A stretch of 64,000 nucleotides of DNA from Crateriforma spongiae (GCF_012290005.1 NZ_JAAXMS010000004.1:1-64000), one strand, 5' to 3'. Counted from the first letter of the stretch, positions 18,413 through 28,320 are shown. Notes: generated by a model not told the origin, from the sequence alone. A program made the numbers and translations.

Positions 18413-19360
18413 CTACTTCATCGGCGGTTGCAAGTTGACGGATTCGGCCAAGGCTGCGATGTCCGATGCGGCGACCATCGCATTTTGATCTTGAGGAAAA
18501 CACTCGGCGCCGATGTAGCCCTTGTATCCCAAGTTTCGCAACCGATTCAAGATACGCCCATAAGCAACCTCACCCGTGCCCGGTTGAAAGCGATCCGGGG
18601 AATCTGCCAATTGCACATACCCAACCTGATGGATCCCATCTTCCAAATGGGTGATCAGGTTGCCATCGGTGCGTTGCATGTGAAAAAAGTCCCAGTTGAT
18701 TTTCAAATTCGGAGAATCGACGGCCCTGCAAATGGACAGCGCCGGCTCCACGCCGTAGATGAAATGGCCGGGATGATCGAACGGATTGTAAGGCTCAATC
18801 GTTGCGATTTTGCCAGCCGATTCCAACTTTCCCAAGGCCGCTTCAACTGCCCTCGTGTAGGTGCCCAACATTTCCTGAACACTCTGGCCCTCGACAATTT
18901 TGTGTCCAGTCAGATTGAAATTGGGAACATCGAACAAGTCCGCCAGTTCAACCGCGAGATCGATCCAGTCAATGAAGGCATTTAGATTGTTGGCATCGGC
19001 AAGCGATGGCGCACCGGGTGAGATGCTGGTGACCTTCATCCCCTCGCCACGCGCACGCTCGGCAATTTTCTTTGCCGATACCAAGCCGCCGCCAAGCTTC
19101 TTTTTCTGGGGATTCCAAATTTCAATCGCGTCAAAGCCGACTTCTTTCGCCGCCGTGATGCGGTCGAGAAAGTCGAGGTCTTTAAACCACATCTCGATGT
19201 TGCAGGAGAACGAGGCGAGCCATCTCCGCCGATCTTCCAGTGTCATGTCCATCGACCTGCTTGACGCAGTCGAGTGGTCGGGCCCGGTTGCCCCACAGAG
19301 TGCCACGCCAACAGATGCGACGGCTGTTGATGCAAGGAGATGTCGTCGTTTTATCGTCAT
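18413..19360 (-). CDS. Hydroxypyruvate-isomerase-like TIM-barrel protein, secreted
   Basis: A 315-residue protein of the sugar phosphate isomerase/epimerase superfamily. The first ~33 residues include I-K-R-R-H-L-L-A-S followed by a hydrophobic run, a twin-arginine-like leader. The barrel shows F-D-A-I-E-I-W-N, T-I-E-P-Y-N, I-N-W-D-F-F-H-M-Q-R and V-Q-L-A-D-S-P with G-T-G-E-V-x-Y, which match the hydroxypyruvate isomerase/IolE-like pattern for metal-bound Glu, Asp and Glu. Export across the inner membrane would be unusual for such an enzyme but is common in planctomycete paralogues. The reaction is a guess from the family. Confidence 0.85.
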   Translation of the reverse strand: MTIKRRHLLASTAVASVGVALCGATGPDHSTASSRSMDMTLEDRRRWLASFSCNIEMWFKDLDFLDRITAAKEVGFDAIEIWNPQKKKLGGGLVSAKKIAERARGEGMKVTSISPGAPSLADANNLNAFIDWIDLAVELADLFDVPNFNLTGHKIVEGQSVQEMLGTYTRAVEAALGKLESAGKIATIEPYNPFDHPGHFIYGVEPALSICRAVDSPNLKINWDFFHMQRTDGNLITHLEDGIHQVGYVQLADSPDRFQPGTGEVAYGRILNRLRNLGYKGYIGAECFPQDQNAMVAASDIAALAESVNLQPPMK

Positions 19361-19499
19361 GTCTAGCGTCTATCGTGTTCGGTAAAAATCATCGATCGCC
19401 GTTCTCCCCATGCACGACGGCCGGTTCCGTCGCGGGGCCTGCACCCAGATAGCTTACCTTTGGCCAAGTTCGGTTCCCACCGGACTCCCGCTGGCGATC

Positions 19500-19540
19500 A
19501 CCCAAAGTCGCCTTTCGCTCCGCGGAAGAAGCGTCCTCTC
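19500..19540. repeat. REP-like copy
   Basis: A copy with the core CTTTCGCTCCGCGGAAG (19512-19528) sits in the ~290-bp spacer between the isomerase start and the small orphan gene. The arm pairing is imperfect by one base. The rest of the spacer is otherwise featureless to me. Confidence 0.65.
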
Positions 19541-19651
19541 TCTGACGCAGGGTTTCGTCGCGGCCCAATGCCTATCATCGGCCGATCGCGAAGCGTGTTT
19601 CTTTACACATCCTGGAAAGGTATCCGGGCGACACTCATGTTTTGAAAGCTG

Positions 19652-20020
19652 CTACCCGTCACGGCTTGTCATGAAATCATGGATTGCTTTGATCGACTCT
19701 TCCAAGCTTTGTGAAGGTGGAAACAACAACGAATTTGGCGAACAGGGACATGCCCACAAACCAGAAATGACTCCGAGTTTCAAAAATGCTTGTTCGGTAT
19801 ATCCCGCTTGGCAATCCGGGCAAAGGGATTCATACGGCAATGGGGCGTTCAATTCGGCCAGCCTTTGTTCCGCTTCCACTGCGGTGTCAAACATTTCGCT
19901 TCGAAACGGCCACACACCCATCTCGTCTTTGATTCCGATAAAGCACCCACCGCTTGGAGACGAGAAGATCTCCAGCGTCGGCCCTTCATCCGGCTTTCCG
20001 TCTTGTCTGTCGAAGTTCAT
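19652..20020 (-). CDS. Small hypothetical protein
   Basis: A 122-residue cytoplasmic protein from the ATG at 20020. I do not recognise a family. It contains a C-P-D-C-Q motif near residues 67-71 and a second C-P-C near 90, spaced like a possible zinc-ribbon, and a D-T-A-V-E-A-E-Q-R-L helix. The gene sits between REP copies on both sides, and the opposite-strand frame of 356 codons over the same DNA is rejected. It could be a recently gained gene, but base composition was not computed. Confidence 0.55.
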   Translation of the reverse strand: MNFDRQDGKPDEGPTLEIFSSPSGGCFIGIKDEMGVWPFRSEMFDTAVEAEQRLAELNAPLPYESLCPDCQAGYTEQAFLKLGVISGLWACPCSPNSLLFPPSQSLEESIKAIHDFMTSRDG

Positions 20021-20349
20021 CAAGAGACCCCGTCACAAATATTGCTCGGCTGGAACACACGCCATTCCTTACGACCGTCGGGGAAGGTGTTCTTACGTTG
20101 CGGCTTCGCCCGAATTGATTGTCGCGACTTGGCGTCAGGGAGATGACGCTTGTACTCTACCTGCTCTTGCCGAAGGGATGGGGGGCAGCAACGTTCCGCA
20201 TCCAGCGGACGTCAAAGACGGTTTAAACCGCAGCCAAACGACGCGACATGCAGTGCCGTTTCGTTTTTTCGACCGGCATGACGTTGGCGACCTCGCGTCA
20301 TTCTTTCAAATGACCTCGCACCGTAACCAAACCACCCATTGCACCCGAG

Positions 20350-20790
20350 AAAACCAAAGTCGCCTTTCGCTCCGCGAAAGTAGCGTCGCCCATCGTCAAA
20401 CGTCGGGCGAGCACGTGCTATCGCCGACGATGGCGCGCGTAAGTGAGTCCGGGTTTCGAAAAAGACCTCCGTCCCCTTAAGAGCCGCCCGTCCCCTTAAG
20501 AGCCGCCAAAGTCGCCTTTTGCTCCGCGAAAGTAGCGTCCCCCCATCGTCAAACGTCGGGCAAGCACGTGCTATCGCCGACGATGGCGCGTGTAAGTGAG
20601 TCCGCGTTGCAAAAAAGACCTCCGTCCCCTAATGGCCGCCCGAGAAAACCAAAGTCGCCTTTCGCTCCGCGAAAGTAGCGTCTCCCCATCGTCAAACGTC
20701 GGGCAAGCACGTGCTATCGCCGACGATGGCACGCGTAAGTGAGTCCACGCTGCAAAAAAAGACCTCCGTCCCCTTAATGGCCGCGCGCTG
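20350..20790. repeat. Three tandem ~145-bp REP-containing units
   Basis: The core is found at 20364-20380, 20516-20532 (one base longer) and 20659-20675, spaced 152 and 143 bp. Each unit also carries cccatcgtcaaacgtcgg, a gcacgtgc palindrome, gctatcgccgacgatggc and an aaaaagacctccgtcccctt box. Within a unit, catcgtc and gacgatg can pair around the palindrome to form a second hairpin. The array ends 10 bp from the stop codon of the lpd gene. Nothing else was found between 20021 and 20798. Confidence 0.85.
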
Positions 20791-20798
20791 GCTTTGGG

Positions 20799-22199
<1,401 letters not shown>

Positions 22200-22400
22200 G
22201 TCTGCTTAGTATTTCGCTGGTTTCCGAGTGAATTGGGCAGCCCGTCACGTCCGCAGGGCAGCCAATGAAGTATGCAGGCTTTGGGCCGCAATGACGAGGG
22301 GGAACAACGGTCGGAATCTTTGAGGTCCGTGCGTTTTGCGAGATCTTTCAAGGTGCCCGAAGTTCATCTTACTTGTCTCCTGGGGCCCAGAAGCTGACCC

Positions 22401-22944
22401 GTGACTCTTCCAGCCAATCGACGAAGCTTTCTGCAGGCTGCCGCCGGAGCGGCCGACTTACCGGGGACCGGCCCGCGTACCAGCCCCGGCCCTGCCGACG
22501 AAACGGGACCAACACCCCAAATGAACAGCCGGTTGTGGGGTTCATCGCGACGGGGATCCGGCAGCACACCTATCACGGCCGCGAAGCGTTGAAGTTCGGC
22601 CCGTGTGTGCCGGGATTGCGGATGTCGACGTGGTCGGTTCGGTTGACCACCGGCACACCAAGCAGGTGATCGATTCGCTCAACGCCGGCAAGGACGGGGT
22701 TTGCGAAAAGCCTGTGACGCTGACCATCCGCGAAGGTCAACAGATCGAAGAAGCTTTGGAAAACGATCCGTTGCCCGAACATGCGTTTGATGATTTGTAC
22801 GTCGATTCGGATGCGGCAACGTTGGGTGGCGTCGGCGAAGGCGGCTATCACATGAAGAACATCACGCAAATCGATGTTGAATGTTTTCATGCGATCAACG
22901 AAAGTCCGCAGCCGAAGAGATACGAGATCACGGTTTGGACGTGA
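22401..22944 (+). pseudogene. Decayed Gfo/Idh/MocA oxidoreductase
   Basis: Three frames together resemble a planctomycete Gfo/Idh/MocA oxidoreductase. The leader, N-R-R-S-F-L-Q-A-A-A-G, is in one frame (near 22416). V-V-G-F-I-A-T-G-I-R-Q-H-T-Y-H-G, the NAD-binding start, is in a second (about 22530-22580). H-T-K-Q-V-I-D-S-L-N-A-G-K-D and C-E-K-P-V-T-L-T-I, the family signature, are in a third (about 22650-22735). After ~30 further codons the family pattern stops; the C-terminal 60 residues do not match it. At least two frameshifts and a large internal deletion are needed, so the gene is probably inactive. Confidence 0.75.
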
Positions 22945-22965
22945 ATTTGATTTTGAAGTTTCGGC

Positions 22966-23005
22966 GGCCTGCGAATCCGATGGGGTTTGCCGGCCATATT
23001 TTTTG
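22966..23005 (+). terminator. Terminator-like hairpin, copy 1
   Basis: The imperfect inverted repeat GGCCTGCGAATCC / GGGTTTGCCGGCC is followed by a run of T residues (atattttttg). It lies just after the last stop of the decayed oxidoreductase. Mismatches in the stem reduce confidence. Confidence 0.5.
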
Positions 23006-23156
23006 TGGATGGTTGGTGTGAGGGGCGGACGCTACTTTCGCGGAGCGAAAGGCGACGATGGGTGATGACGCTCTGGCGAATTCGATCATCGAACGTCCGC
23101 AGCCGAAGAGATACGAGATCACGGATTGAGCGTGAATTTGATTTTGAAGTATCGGC

Positions 23157-23193
23157 GGCCTGCGAATCCGATGGGGTTTGCCGGCCTTTTTTT
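23157..23193 (+). terminator. Terminator-like hairpin, copy 2
   Basis: The duplicated version of the same hairpin, with the right arm followed directly by seven T residues. The T-run is longer than in copy 1, so this copy is the better rho-independent terminator candidate. It is on the same strand as the decayed oxidoreductase. Confidence 0.55.
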
Positions 23194-23271
23194 ATGGATG
23201 GTTGGTGTGAGGGGCGGGCGCTACTTTCGCGGAGCGAAAGGCGACGATGGGTGAAAGGCGACGATGGGCGG

Positions 23272-24042
23272 CTACGGCAATTGGCGGATGAACAGATTGC
23301 GGAAAGTGATCGGGCTGCCTTCGCTTTCTAAGCACAGGTAGCCTTCGCTGGGCTGGCAATCCGAACCGCCGGACACTTCTTCGCCGTTGACCCACAAACG
23401 GATCGTGCCATTGACGCCTCGGACGTAGTAACGATTCCACTGGCCGGCGCCCAAAGATCGTTCCTTTGAAGGAAACGAACGACTGCCGTTGGGTGACAGC
23501 GGCGGGAAGGGCTTCATGGTCGACTTGCCGACCGCGAATACGTCGCCGTGGGTCGAAAAGAATGGCGTCTTGCCGCCGCCGGTTCGCTGGTGCCACTGGC
23601 GTGTGTAATCGTGGTCCAGCATTTGGATTTCGATCCCGCCGTCGGGCAGTTTGCCGGGCGGCAAGTCTTCCAAAGCCGACGCGGGAACCCACGCGAACAC
23701 ACCGCTGTTGCCGGCCGGGCGTTCGTGCCGCCATTCGATCAGCAGTTCAAAGTTCTTGTAGGTTTTGCGGCTGCGTGTGACTCCGATCGGCGTTCCCGAT
23801 CCGTAAGCCACCGGGCCGTCCCAGGTCAGCGTCTGGTCATCGCCATTGACACGCACAAAGTCGGCTTCGCCAAGCGGCGTCCATCCCGGATCGCTGGGGG
23901 ACACGACGATCATGTGCTCCGGTGCATCGTCCTGTGTGTCTTCGTCGGCTTGGCAAGCAGGCGAAAAGCATGTGGCCATTAGTCCGACAAACAGTGTGAA
24001 AAACTTGGCGGATCGAAACTTGGGAAGTTGCATGATCATCAT
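23272..24042 (-). CDS. DUF1080 (3-keto-disaccharide hydrolase-like) secreted protein
   Basis: A 256-residue protein with an N-terminal hydrophobic leader (residues ~12-32) and the concanavalin-like lectin/glucanase fold of the DUF1080 family. Indicators are W-R-H-E-R-P-A-G-N-S-G-V, where the N-S-G-V follows the family's conserved strand, the I-E-I-Q-M-L-D-H-D segment, and W-N-R-Y-Y-V-R-G-V-N-G-T-I-R-L-W-V-N-G near residues 200-220. DUF1080 proteins are linked to hydrolysis of keto-sugar disaccharides and to polysaccharide utilisation. It ends in a convergent spacer with the duplicated REP unit. Confidence 0.9.
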   Translation of the reverse strand: MMIMQLPKFRSAKFFTLFVGLMATCFSPACQADEDTQDDAPEHMIVVSPSDPGWTPLGEADFVRVNGDDQTLTWDGPVAYGSGTPIGVTRSRKTYKNFELLIEWRHERPAGNSGVFAWVPASALEDLPPGKLPDGGIEIQMLDHDYTRQWHQRTGGGKTPFFSTHGDVFAVGKSTMKPFPPLSPNGSRSFPSKERSLGAGQWNRYYVRGVNGTIRLWVNGEEVSGGSDCQPSEGYLCLESEGSPITFRNLFIRQLP

Positions 24043-24114
24043 CGTTTCATCGGGAGGGTCGGGCGTTATTTGGTGTGGCCGAAACGCAAAGAAAACTGGA
24101 CGGGCGACGACGGT

Positions 24115-25563
24115 TCAGAAATCACGAAACGGTCCACGCGGCGGTGCGTCTTGCATTTCGCTTTCCCATTGCCGGTATTTCGCTTGGATGTCCTCCAAGA
24201 CGACCGGATATTGCTGGGACAGATCGTTGGATTCGCCGATGTCATCGGTGACTCGGTACAGTCCGCCTTGCCCCTTGTCCGGCATATCGACCCACTTCCA
24301 ATCGCCCACGCGTGCACCACAGCGATCCTGGCGTTTCCAAAACATCGATTTGCGTGGCGAATCAGTGTCGCCGCGAAGCGTGTCCCACCAATCGAAGCCG
24401 TCCAGGGTGACATCGGCCGGAACGTCGGCGTCGGCCGCGCTGCAAAGGCTGGGCAGGATCTCAAGACTCGTCAGCAACTGGTGGTTCACTTGGCCGGGCT
24501 TCAGGTTGCCATCAGGCCAGCGGACGAGACAGGGAACACGCAGACCGCCTTCCCACATCGTCGACTTTTTTCCACGCAGCGGGGTGTTATCACTGCCACC
24601 GCCGCCACCGTTGTCCGACAGGAAAATGACAATCGTCTGGTCCAGCTGGCCGCGTGATTCGATGCGGCTGATCACTTGCCCGATTGCGTCGTCCATGCAT
24701 GTGACCGCCGCGGCATAGTCGCGACGCCGAGCCTCGGTTGTCACGACCGTTGCAGGATTGCCATACCGATATCGATCGGTGGTTCGGTACGTCGGGGCGA
24801 CCTCGGGATACATCGCTTTGAAACGTTCGGGCGCTTGGATCGTGCTGCGAATCTTCGGATCCAACGATGACGAATTGTGGGGCGCGTTGAACGGCAGGTA
24901 TAGGAAGTACGGCTGGTCGCTGGGTTGCTGGTCCAGGAATCGCAACGCTTCGCGTAGGAACAAGTCGGTGCAGTAAGTGCCACGGTCATCGACGGTTGGG
25001 GATTCATTGCGAAACATGCTGGGCACGCCGTAACGCTCGTGGGTGTAGTAATCGATCCCCGTGTTGACGAAACCATAGAAGTCGTCGAAGCCTCGGGACG
25101 TTGGCAAGAAACGACGCAGGCTGCCCAAGTCCCATTTGCCATAGATGCCACATCGATACCCGGCATCGGACAAGTAATTCGCCAACGTTGATTCGCGGAC
25201 ATCCATGCCGCCAATGCGTTCGAAGGTGGCGGCGTACTGGGCGGCGGTGTAGCGGTGGCCGTAATCCGGGGCTTCGTTCCGGATCATGTCGCTGATGCCG
25301 TTTCGTTGCGGATAGCGACCGGTCAACAGTGCGGCACGTGATGGCGTGCAGGCTGACCAAGCGACGTAGAAATTCGTCAGCCGGATCCCCTCGGCCGCCA
25401 AGCGATCCAAGTTGGGGCTGATGATCTGGCTGCCCAGGCAACCCAGGTCGTTGTATCCCAAGTCGTCGGCAACGATCAGCACGATCGATGGCGAGGTCGG
25501 TGTTGCCGCGCCGACTCGGGAAGCGGCAATGACGAGAACGACGATAGATAGAAGGCCGGTCAT
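24115..25563 (-). CDS. Secreted sulfatase (arylsulfatase A-like)
   Basis: The start is taken at the ATG at 25563 (482 residues) because it gives a clean signal peptide (residues ~1-20); the extension to 25680 is Pro/Thr-rich. The active-site signature is C72-T-P-S-R76 with T-G-R-Y-P-Q-R-N-G following. The metal-binding D-D is at 33-34, G-K-W-D-L-G replaces the usual G-K-W-H-L-G (the second position of the pair is Asp, not His), and a D-N-G-G-G-G-G segment lies near 297. The His-to-Asp exchange at the usual GKWHLG site may affect specificity or activity. It is immediately upstream of the DUF1080 gene, same strand. Confidence 0.93.
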   Translation of the reverse strand: MTGLLSIVVLVIAASRVGAATPTSPSIVLIVADDLGYNDLGCLGSQIISPNLDRLAAEGIRLTNFYVAWSACTPSRAALLTGRYPQRNGISDMIRNEAPDYGHRYTAAQYAATFERIGGMDVRESTLANYLSDAGYRCGIYGKWDLGSLRRFLPTSRGFDDFYGFVNTGIDYYTHERYGVPSMFRNESPTVDDRGTYCTDLFLREALRFLDQQPSDQPYFLYLPFNAPHNSSSLDPKIRSTIQAPERFKAMYPEVAPTYRTTDRYRYGNPATVVTTEARRRDYAAAVTCMDDAIGQVISRIESRGQLDQTIVIFLSDNGGGGGSDNTPLRGKKSTMWEGGLRVPCLVRWPDGNLKPGQVNHQLLTSLEILPSLCSAADADVPADVTLDGFDWWDTLRGDTDSPRKSMFWKRQDRCGARVGDWKWVDMPDKGQGGLYRVTDDIGESNDLSQQYPVVLEDIQAKYRQWESEMQDAPPRGPFRDF

Positions 25564-25999
25564 CCGGCGGTAACCGGCGGCGGATTGGTCGGTGGGCACG
25601 GTAAACACGGTTGGGGCGGGGCGGCGGGCCGTCAGCGACGAAGCTGAGGTGGGGTGGGGACGAATCACACGCGTGTGCAAATCATGGGCGGAGTCATGGT
25701 CTGCGGCGGATCGGCGTCATCATAAACGCTGGGGCATGGGGGCTGGTCTCCGGTCACTGTATGGGATCAGCGCCCCAGATGGGATCAGCGCCCCGGATCA
25801 ACTTTGCCGGTCCGCCGCGTTCGACCGGTGACATCACCGACATGATCGGCATCTTTCGTACCTTCCGGATCAGCGGCCTTTGATGCGGTTGGCCGCGACA
25901 ATTCGCCAGATTCTTGTGGGTGGTTTTACGTCCAGTAAGCGGTGTGTGACCTAGGAATCTAGTGGAAATCTCCAGGAACTTGTTTTTCACGATCCGATC

Positions 26000-26434
26000 A
26001 TGCACCCAAACCGATCCCGGAAAAGCCAACTTGCGACACCGCATCGACGTCGTACCGGACGCCGCGCCGCGGCCGTGGTGGAACTTGCGGTCTGTTTGCC
26101 GCTGTTGACGCTGATCATGTTGGGGACGATCGAAACCTGCAACATGATGTTTGTGGGCCAAAGCTTGAAGATCACCGCTTACGAAGGCGCCCGCGTGGGG
26201 GTGGTGCCGACGTCGAAAGCGGAGAACGTCGAATACCAGTGCCAGCTGTTGCTCGATGCGCACGGCGTTAAAGGCTATGACGTTTCGATGAGTCCCAGTG
26301 ATCCGGGCGCACTTGGTGAAGACGACTATTTCCAAGTCACGGTGTCCGCACCGTTTGATTCGAATTCTTTGCTGGGCGGATACCTGTTCAGCGGCAAGAT
26401 ACTGACACGTACGGTCAGTCTGCGTGCACGGTAA
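26000..26434 (+). CDS. TadE-like pseudopilin
   Basis: A 144-residue protein with a basic N-terminus (R-R-T-G-R-R-A-A) followed by the TadE signature A-V-V-E-L-A-V-C-L-P and a ~20-residue hydrophobic segment (residues ~26-45), the class III prepilin-like region cleaved or retained as an anchor in the Tad pilus pathway. The Glu at the fifth position after the cleavage-like site is present. It heads a three-gene cluster separated by 28 and 3 bp from the next two genes. No Tad ATPase, secretin or prepilin peptidase is found in the window. Confidence 0.85.
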   Translation: MHPNRSRKSQLATPHRRRTGRRAAAVVELAVCLPLLTLIMLGTIETCNMMFVGQSLKITAYEGARVGVVPTSKAENVEYQCQLLLDAHGVKGYDVSMSPSDPGALGEDDYFQVTVSAPFDSNSLLGGYLFSGKILTRTVSLRAR

Positions 26435-26462
26435 CGAGAAACTTTGATAGGGCCCGCAAACG

Positions 26463-27593
26463 ATGCCAATTCATCGCATCCAAAACAACCAACGTGATCG
26501 CCGCGGAGCGACGATGGCATTGGTGGCTGTGTTGCTGCCGGTGTTGCTGATCATTTCCGCCTATGCGATCAACATCACCTACATCGAATCGCTCAATACC
26601 GATGTTCAGATCGCATCGGACGCCGCAGCGCATGCGGCGCTAAAAGAGTATGTGTTGACCGACGGTGACAAGGCCCAGGCGCTTACGGCGGCACAAACCG
26701 CGGCATCGTTGAACCCAATCGGCGAACACGTCATGCCGGTCGGTGAAGGGGATTTGGATGTCGGTGTCAGCAACCGAAACGCATTGGATTCGACGCATTC
26801 GTTCACACCGGCAGAAAACGGCAATGCGATTCGATTCGTGACACGTTCACTGGCCAACAGTAACAACACCAACATCAAGCCGCTGTTCCCGACGTTCGGA
26901 ACCAATTTTCAGTTCAAGACACAACGCGAAGCGATCGCCACCCAAGCGGCGATGGATATCAGCTTGGTGGTCGATCGCAGCGGATCGATGGCATACGCGG
27001 CCGACGAAGTGGCCCAGTACCCGCCGGCGCCCGCGGCCGCACCGGCCGGGTGGGATTTTGGACAACCGGTGCCACCCAGCGCACGTTGGTTGGACTTGAT
27101 CGCAGCGGTCAACACGTTCAAACAGCTGATCGAAGCTTCGCCGATGGAAGAGTACGTGGCGCTGTCGACCTACAACAGCAATCCGGCCACTCCCGTTCGT
27201 CTGACGAACGACTACACGGAAGTCATGGATGCGTTGCAGGCGATCTCGGTCAGCTTTGAAGCCGGCGGGACCAACATTGGGGGCGGGATGATGGAAGGAT
27301 CCGCCGCGGTGACCGACCAAGCCTTGGGACGTCCTTTTGCCACCAAGGTCGTGATCGTGATGACCGATGGGATTCATAACTACGGAAAAGATCCCGTCAA
27401 CGCCGCCTACAGCCTGTATCACAACGGGATCACCGTTTTCACCATCACGTTCAGTGATGAAGCGGATCAAAACAAGATGAAAAAGGTCGCCGACATCTGT
27501 GGCGGCCAACACTTTCACGCCGTGACCGCGGCTCAGCTGGCGGACGCGTTTCGTGAAATCGCCCGTCGTTTGCCCAGTCTTTTGACCAAGTGA
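26463..27593 (+). CDS. TadG-like protein with von Willebrand A domain
   Basis: A 376-residue protein. The first ~50 residues carry the TadE/TadG-type leader (R-R-G-A-T-M-A-L-V-A-V-L-L-P-V) with a transmembrane segment. From about residue 160 a vWA domain begins: D-I-S-L-V-V-D-R-S-G-S-M is the MIDAS D-x-S-x-S motif, and later I-V-M-T-D-G-I-H-N-Y-G-K gives the second MIDAS Asp. The domain is probably extracellular and binds a metal-dependent ligand. The combination of TadG leader and vWA is known in planctomycete Tad clusters. The ATG at 26463 follows a ggcccgcaaacg sequence; a strong Shine-Dalgarno is not obvious. Confidence 0.9.
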   Translation: MPIHRIQNNQRDRRGATMALVAVLLPVLLIISAYAINITYIESLNTDVQIASDAAAHAALKEYVLTDGDKAQALTAAQTAASLNPIGEHVMPVGEGDLDVGVSNRNALDSTHSFTPAENGNAIRFVTRSLANSNNTNIKPLFPTFGTNFQFKTQREAIATQAAMDISLVVDRSGSMAYAADEVAQYPPAPAAAPAGWDFGQPVPPSARWLDLIAAVNTFKQLIEASPMEEYVALSTYNSNPATPVRLTNDYTEVMDALQAISVSFEAGGTNIGGGMMEGSAAVTDQALGRPFATKVVIVMTDGIHNYGKDPVNAAYSLYHNGITVFTITFSDEADQNKMKKVADICGGQHFHAVTAAQLADAFREIARRLPSLLTK

Positions 27594-27596
27594 GGC

Positions 27597-28244
27597 ATGT
27601 TGATGTTATTCATAAAACACTCTCGCCCGAGAACTCCGGTGCAACGATCTGGTAACGATTCGGCTGGGAGAACGGGGGCCGCTGCGGTCGAATTCGCATT
27701 CTGTTTGGTATTGTTGGTGATGCTGATTTTTGGCGGCATCGAACTGTCCCGCGCCAGCATGTTGAAACACGTCGCCGACCACTCGGCCTACATCGCGGCA
27801 AGAACCGTGATCGTTCCGGGCTCCAAGTCGTCCACGGCCAAAGACATGGCCAAGGATTATTTGGCCAAGCACGGGATCAATTCGGCGACGATCACGGTAA
27901 CGCCGGAAACGCTGGGCGAATCGGACACGTCGGTCAACGTGTCCGTGAAGATTCCTGTTTCGGAAAACGTTTGGTTGTCACCCCAGTACACCAGCGGCGA
28001 TGTGGAGGGGCACTGCACGTTGATGACCGAACGAGCGCCCATCGTGCTGGCAAAATCGTTGCCGACGCCTCCACCCCCGCCGCCTCCACCACCGGAACCC
28101 GACCCGGAGCCAGAGCCGGAACCCGAACCCGAACCGGAGCCGGAGCCGGAACCAGCACCGGAGCCTGAGCCGGCACCCGAGCCATCGCCACCCCCACCGC
28201 CTCCACCACCTCCGCCCCCGCCTCCTCCTCCACCCATGCTGTAA
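27597..28244 (+). CDS. TadE-like protein with a Pro/Glu-rich C-terminal tail
   Basis: The N-terminal ~60 residues include the TadE signature A-A-A-V-E-F-A-F-C-L-V and a transmembrane segment. The middle domain continues through ~residue 150. The last ~60 residues are low complexity: polyproline, then alternating Pro/Glu (with Ala and Asp), then polyproline, ending in M-L. Such a rigid extended acidic tail could reach across the periplasm or out of the cell. The gene begins 3 bp after the TadG stop with GAGG as Shine-Dalgarno and is followed by a clear terminator. Confidence 0.85.
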   Translation: MLMLFIKHSRPRTPVQRSGNDSAGRTGAAAVEFAFCLVLLVMLIFGGIELSRASMLKHVADHSAYIAARTVIVPGSKSSTAKDMAKDYLAKHGINSATITVTPETLGESDTSVNVSVKIPVSENVWLSPQYTSGDVEGHCTLMTERAPIVLAKSLPTPPPPPPPPPEPDPEPEPEPEPEPEPEPEPAPEPEPAPEPSPPPPPPPPPPPPPPPPML

Positions 28245-28285
28245 GGCGATGGGGGTGAAAGGGCGAACGTCCACTTCAACGATCG

Positions 28286-28320
28286 ACGCCGGTGATCAAA
28301 TTTTGGTCGCCGGCGTTTTT
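28286..28320 (+). terminator. Rho-independent terminator after the Tad-like trio
   Basis: The inverted repeat ACGCCGG (28286-28292) / CCGGCGT (28310-28316), extendable with GA/TC inward, encloses an ATrich loop and is followed by TTTTT. It sits ~40 bp after the third tad-type gene and ends the cluster. Confidence 0.8.

Larger units (their letters stand above)
22904..23254. repeat. Direct tandem duplication of ~160 bp, each copy with a terminator-like hairpin and REP core
   Basis: Sequence 22904-23065 recurs at 23095-23254 with few differences (offset 191 then 189). The shared block begins gtccgcagccgaagagatac and includes the end of the decayed oxidoreductase, a terminator-like hairpin and a REP core (23035-23051 and 23224-23240, both in reverse orientation). 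A short extra aaggcgacgatggg follows the second copy. This is a local duplication event inside a convergent spacer. Confidence 0.85.

Noticed and set aside
19410-20480. A 356-codon plus-strand frame covering the small orphan gene and the first repeat units.
   Set aside because: It has no family signature, includes repeat DNA in its 3' part, and conflicts with the minus-strand orphan gene.
20350-20790. Possible CRISPR array.
   Set aside because: Units of about 145 bp with no regular short repeat and unique spacer alternation, and no cas genes nearby.
25764-25800. Short direct repeat tgggatcagcgcccc, two copies, upstream of the TadE-like gene.
   Set aside because: Only two short copies with no neighbouring feature to explain; may be a chance or local slip duplication.
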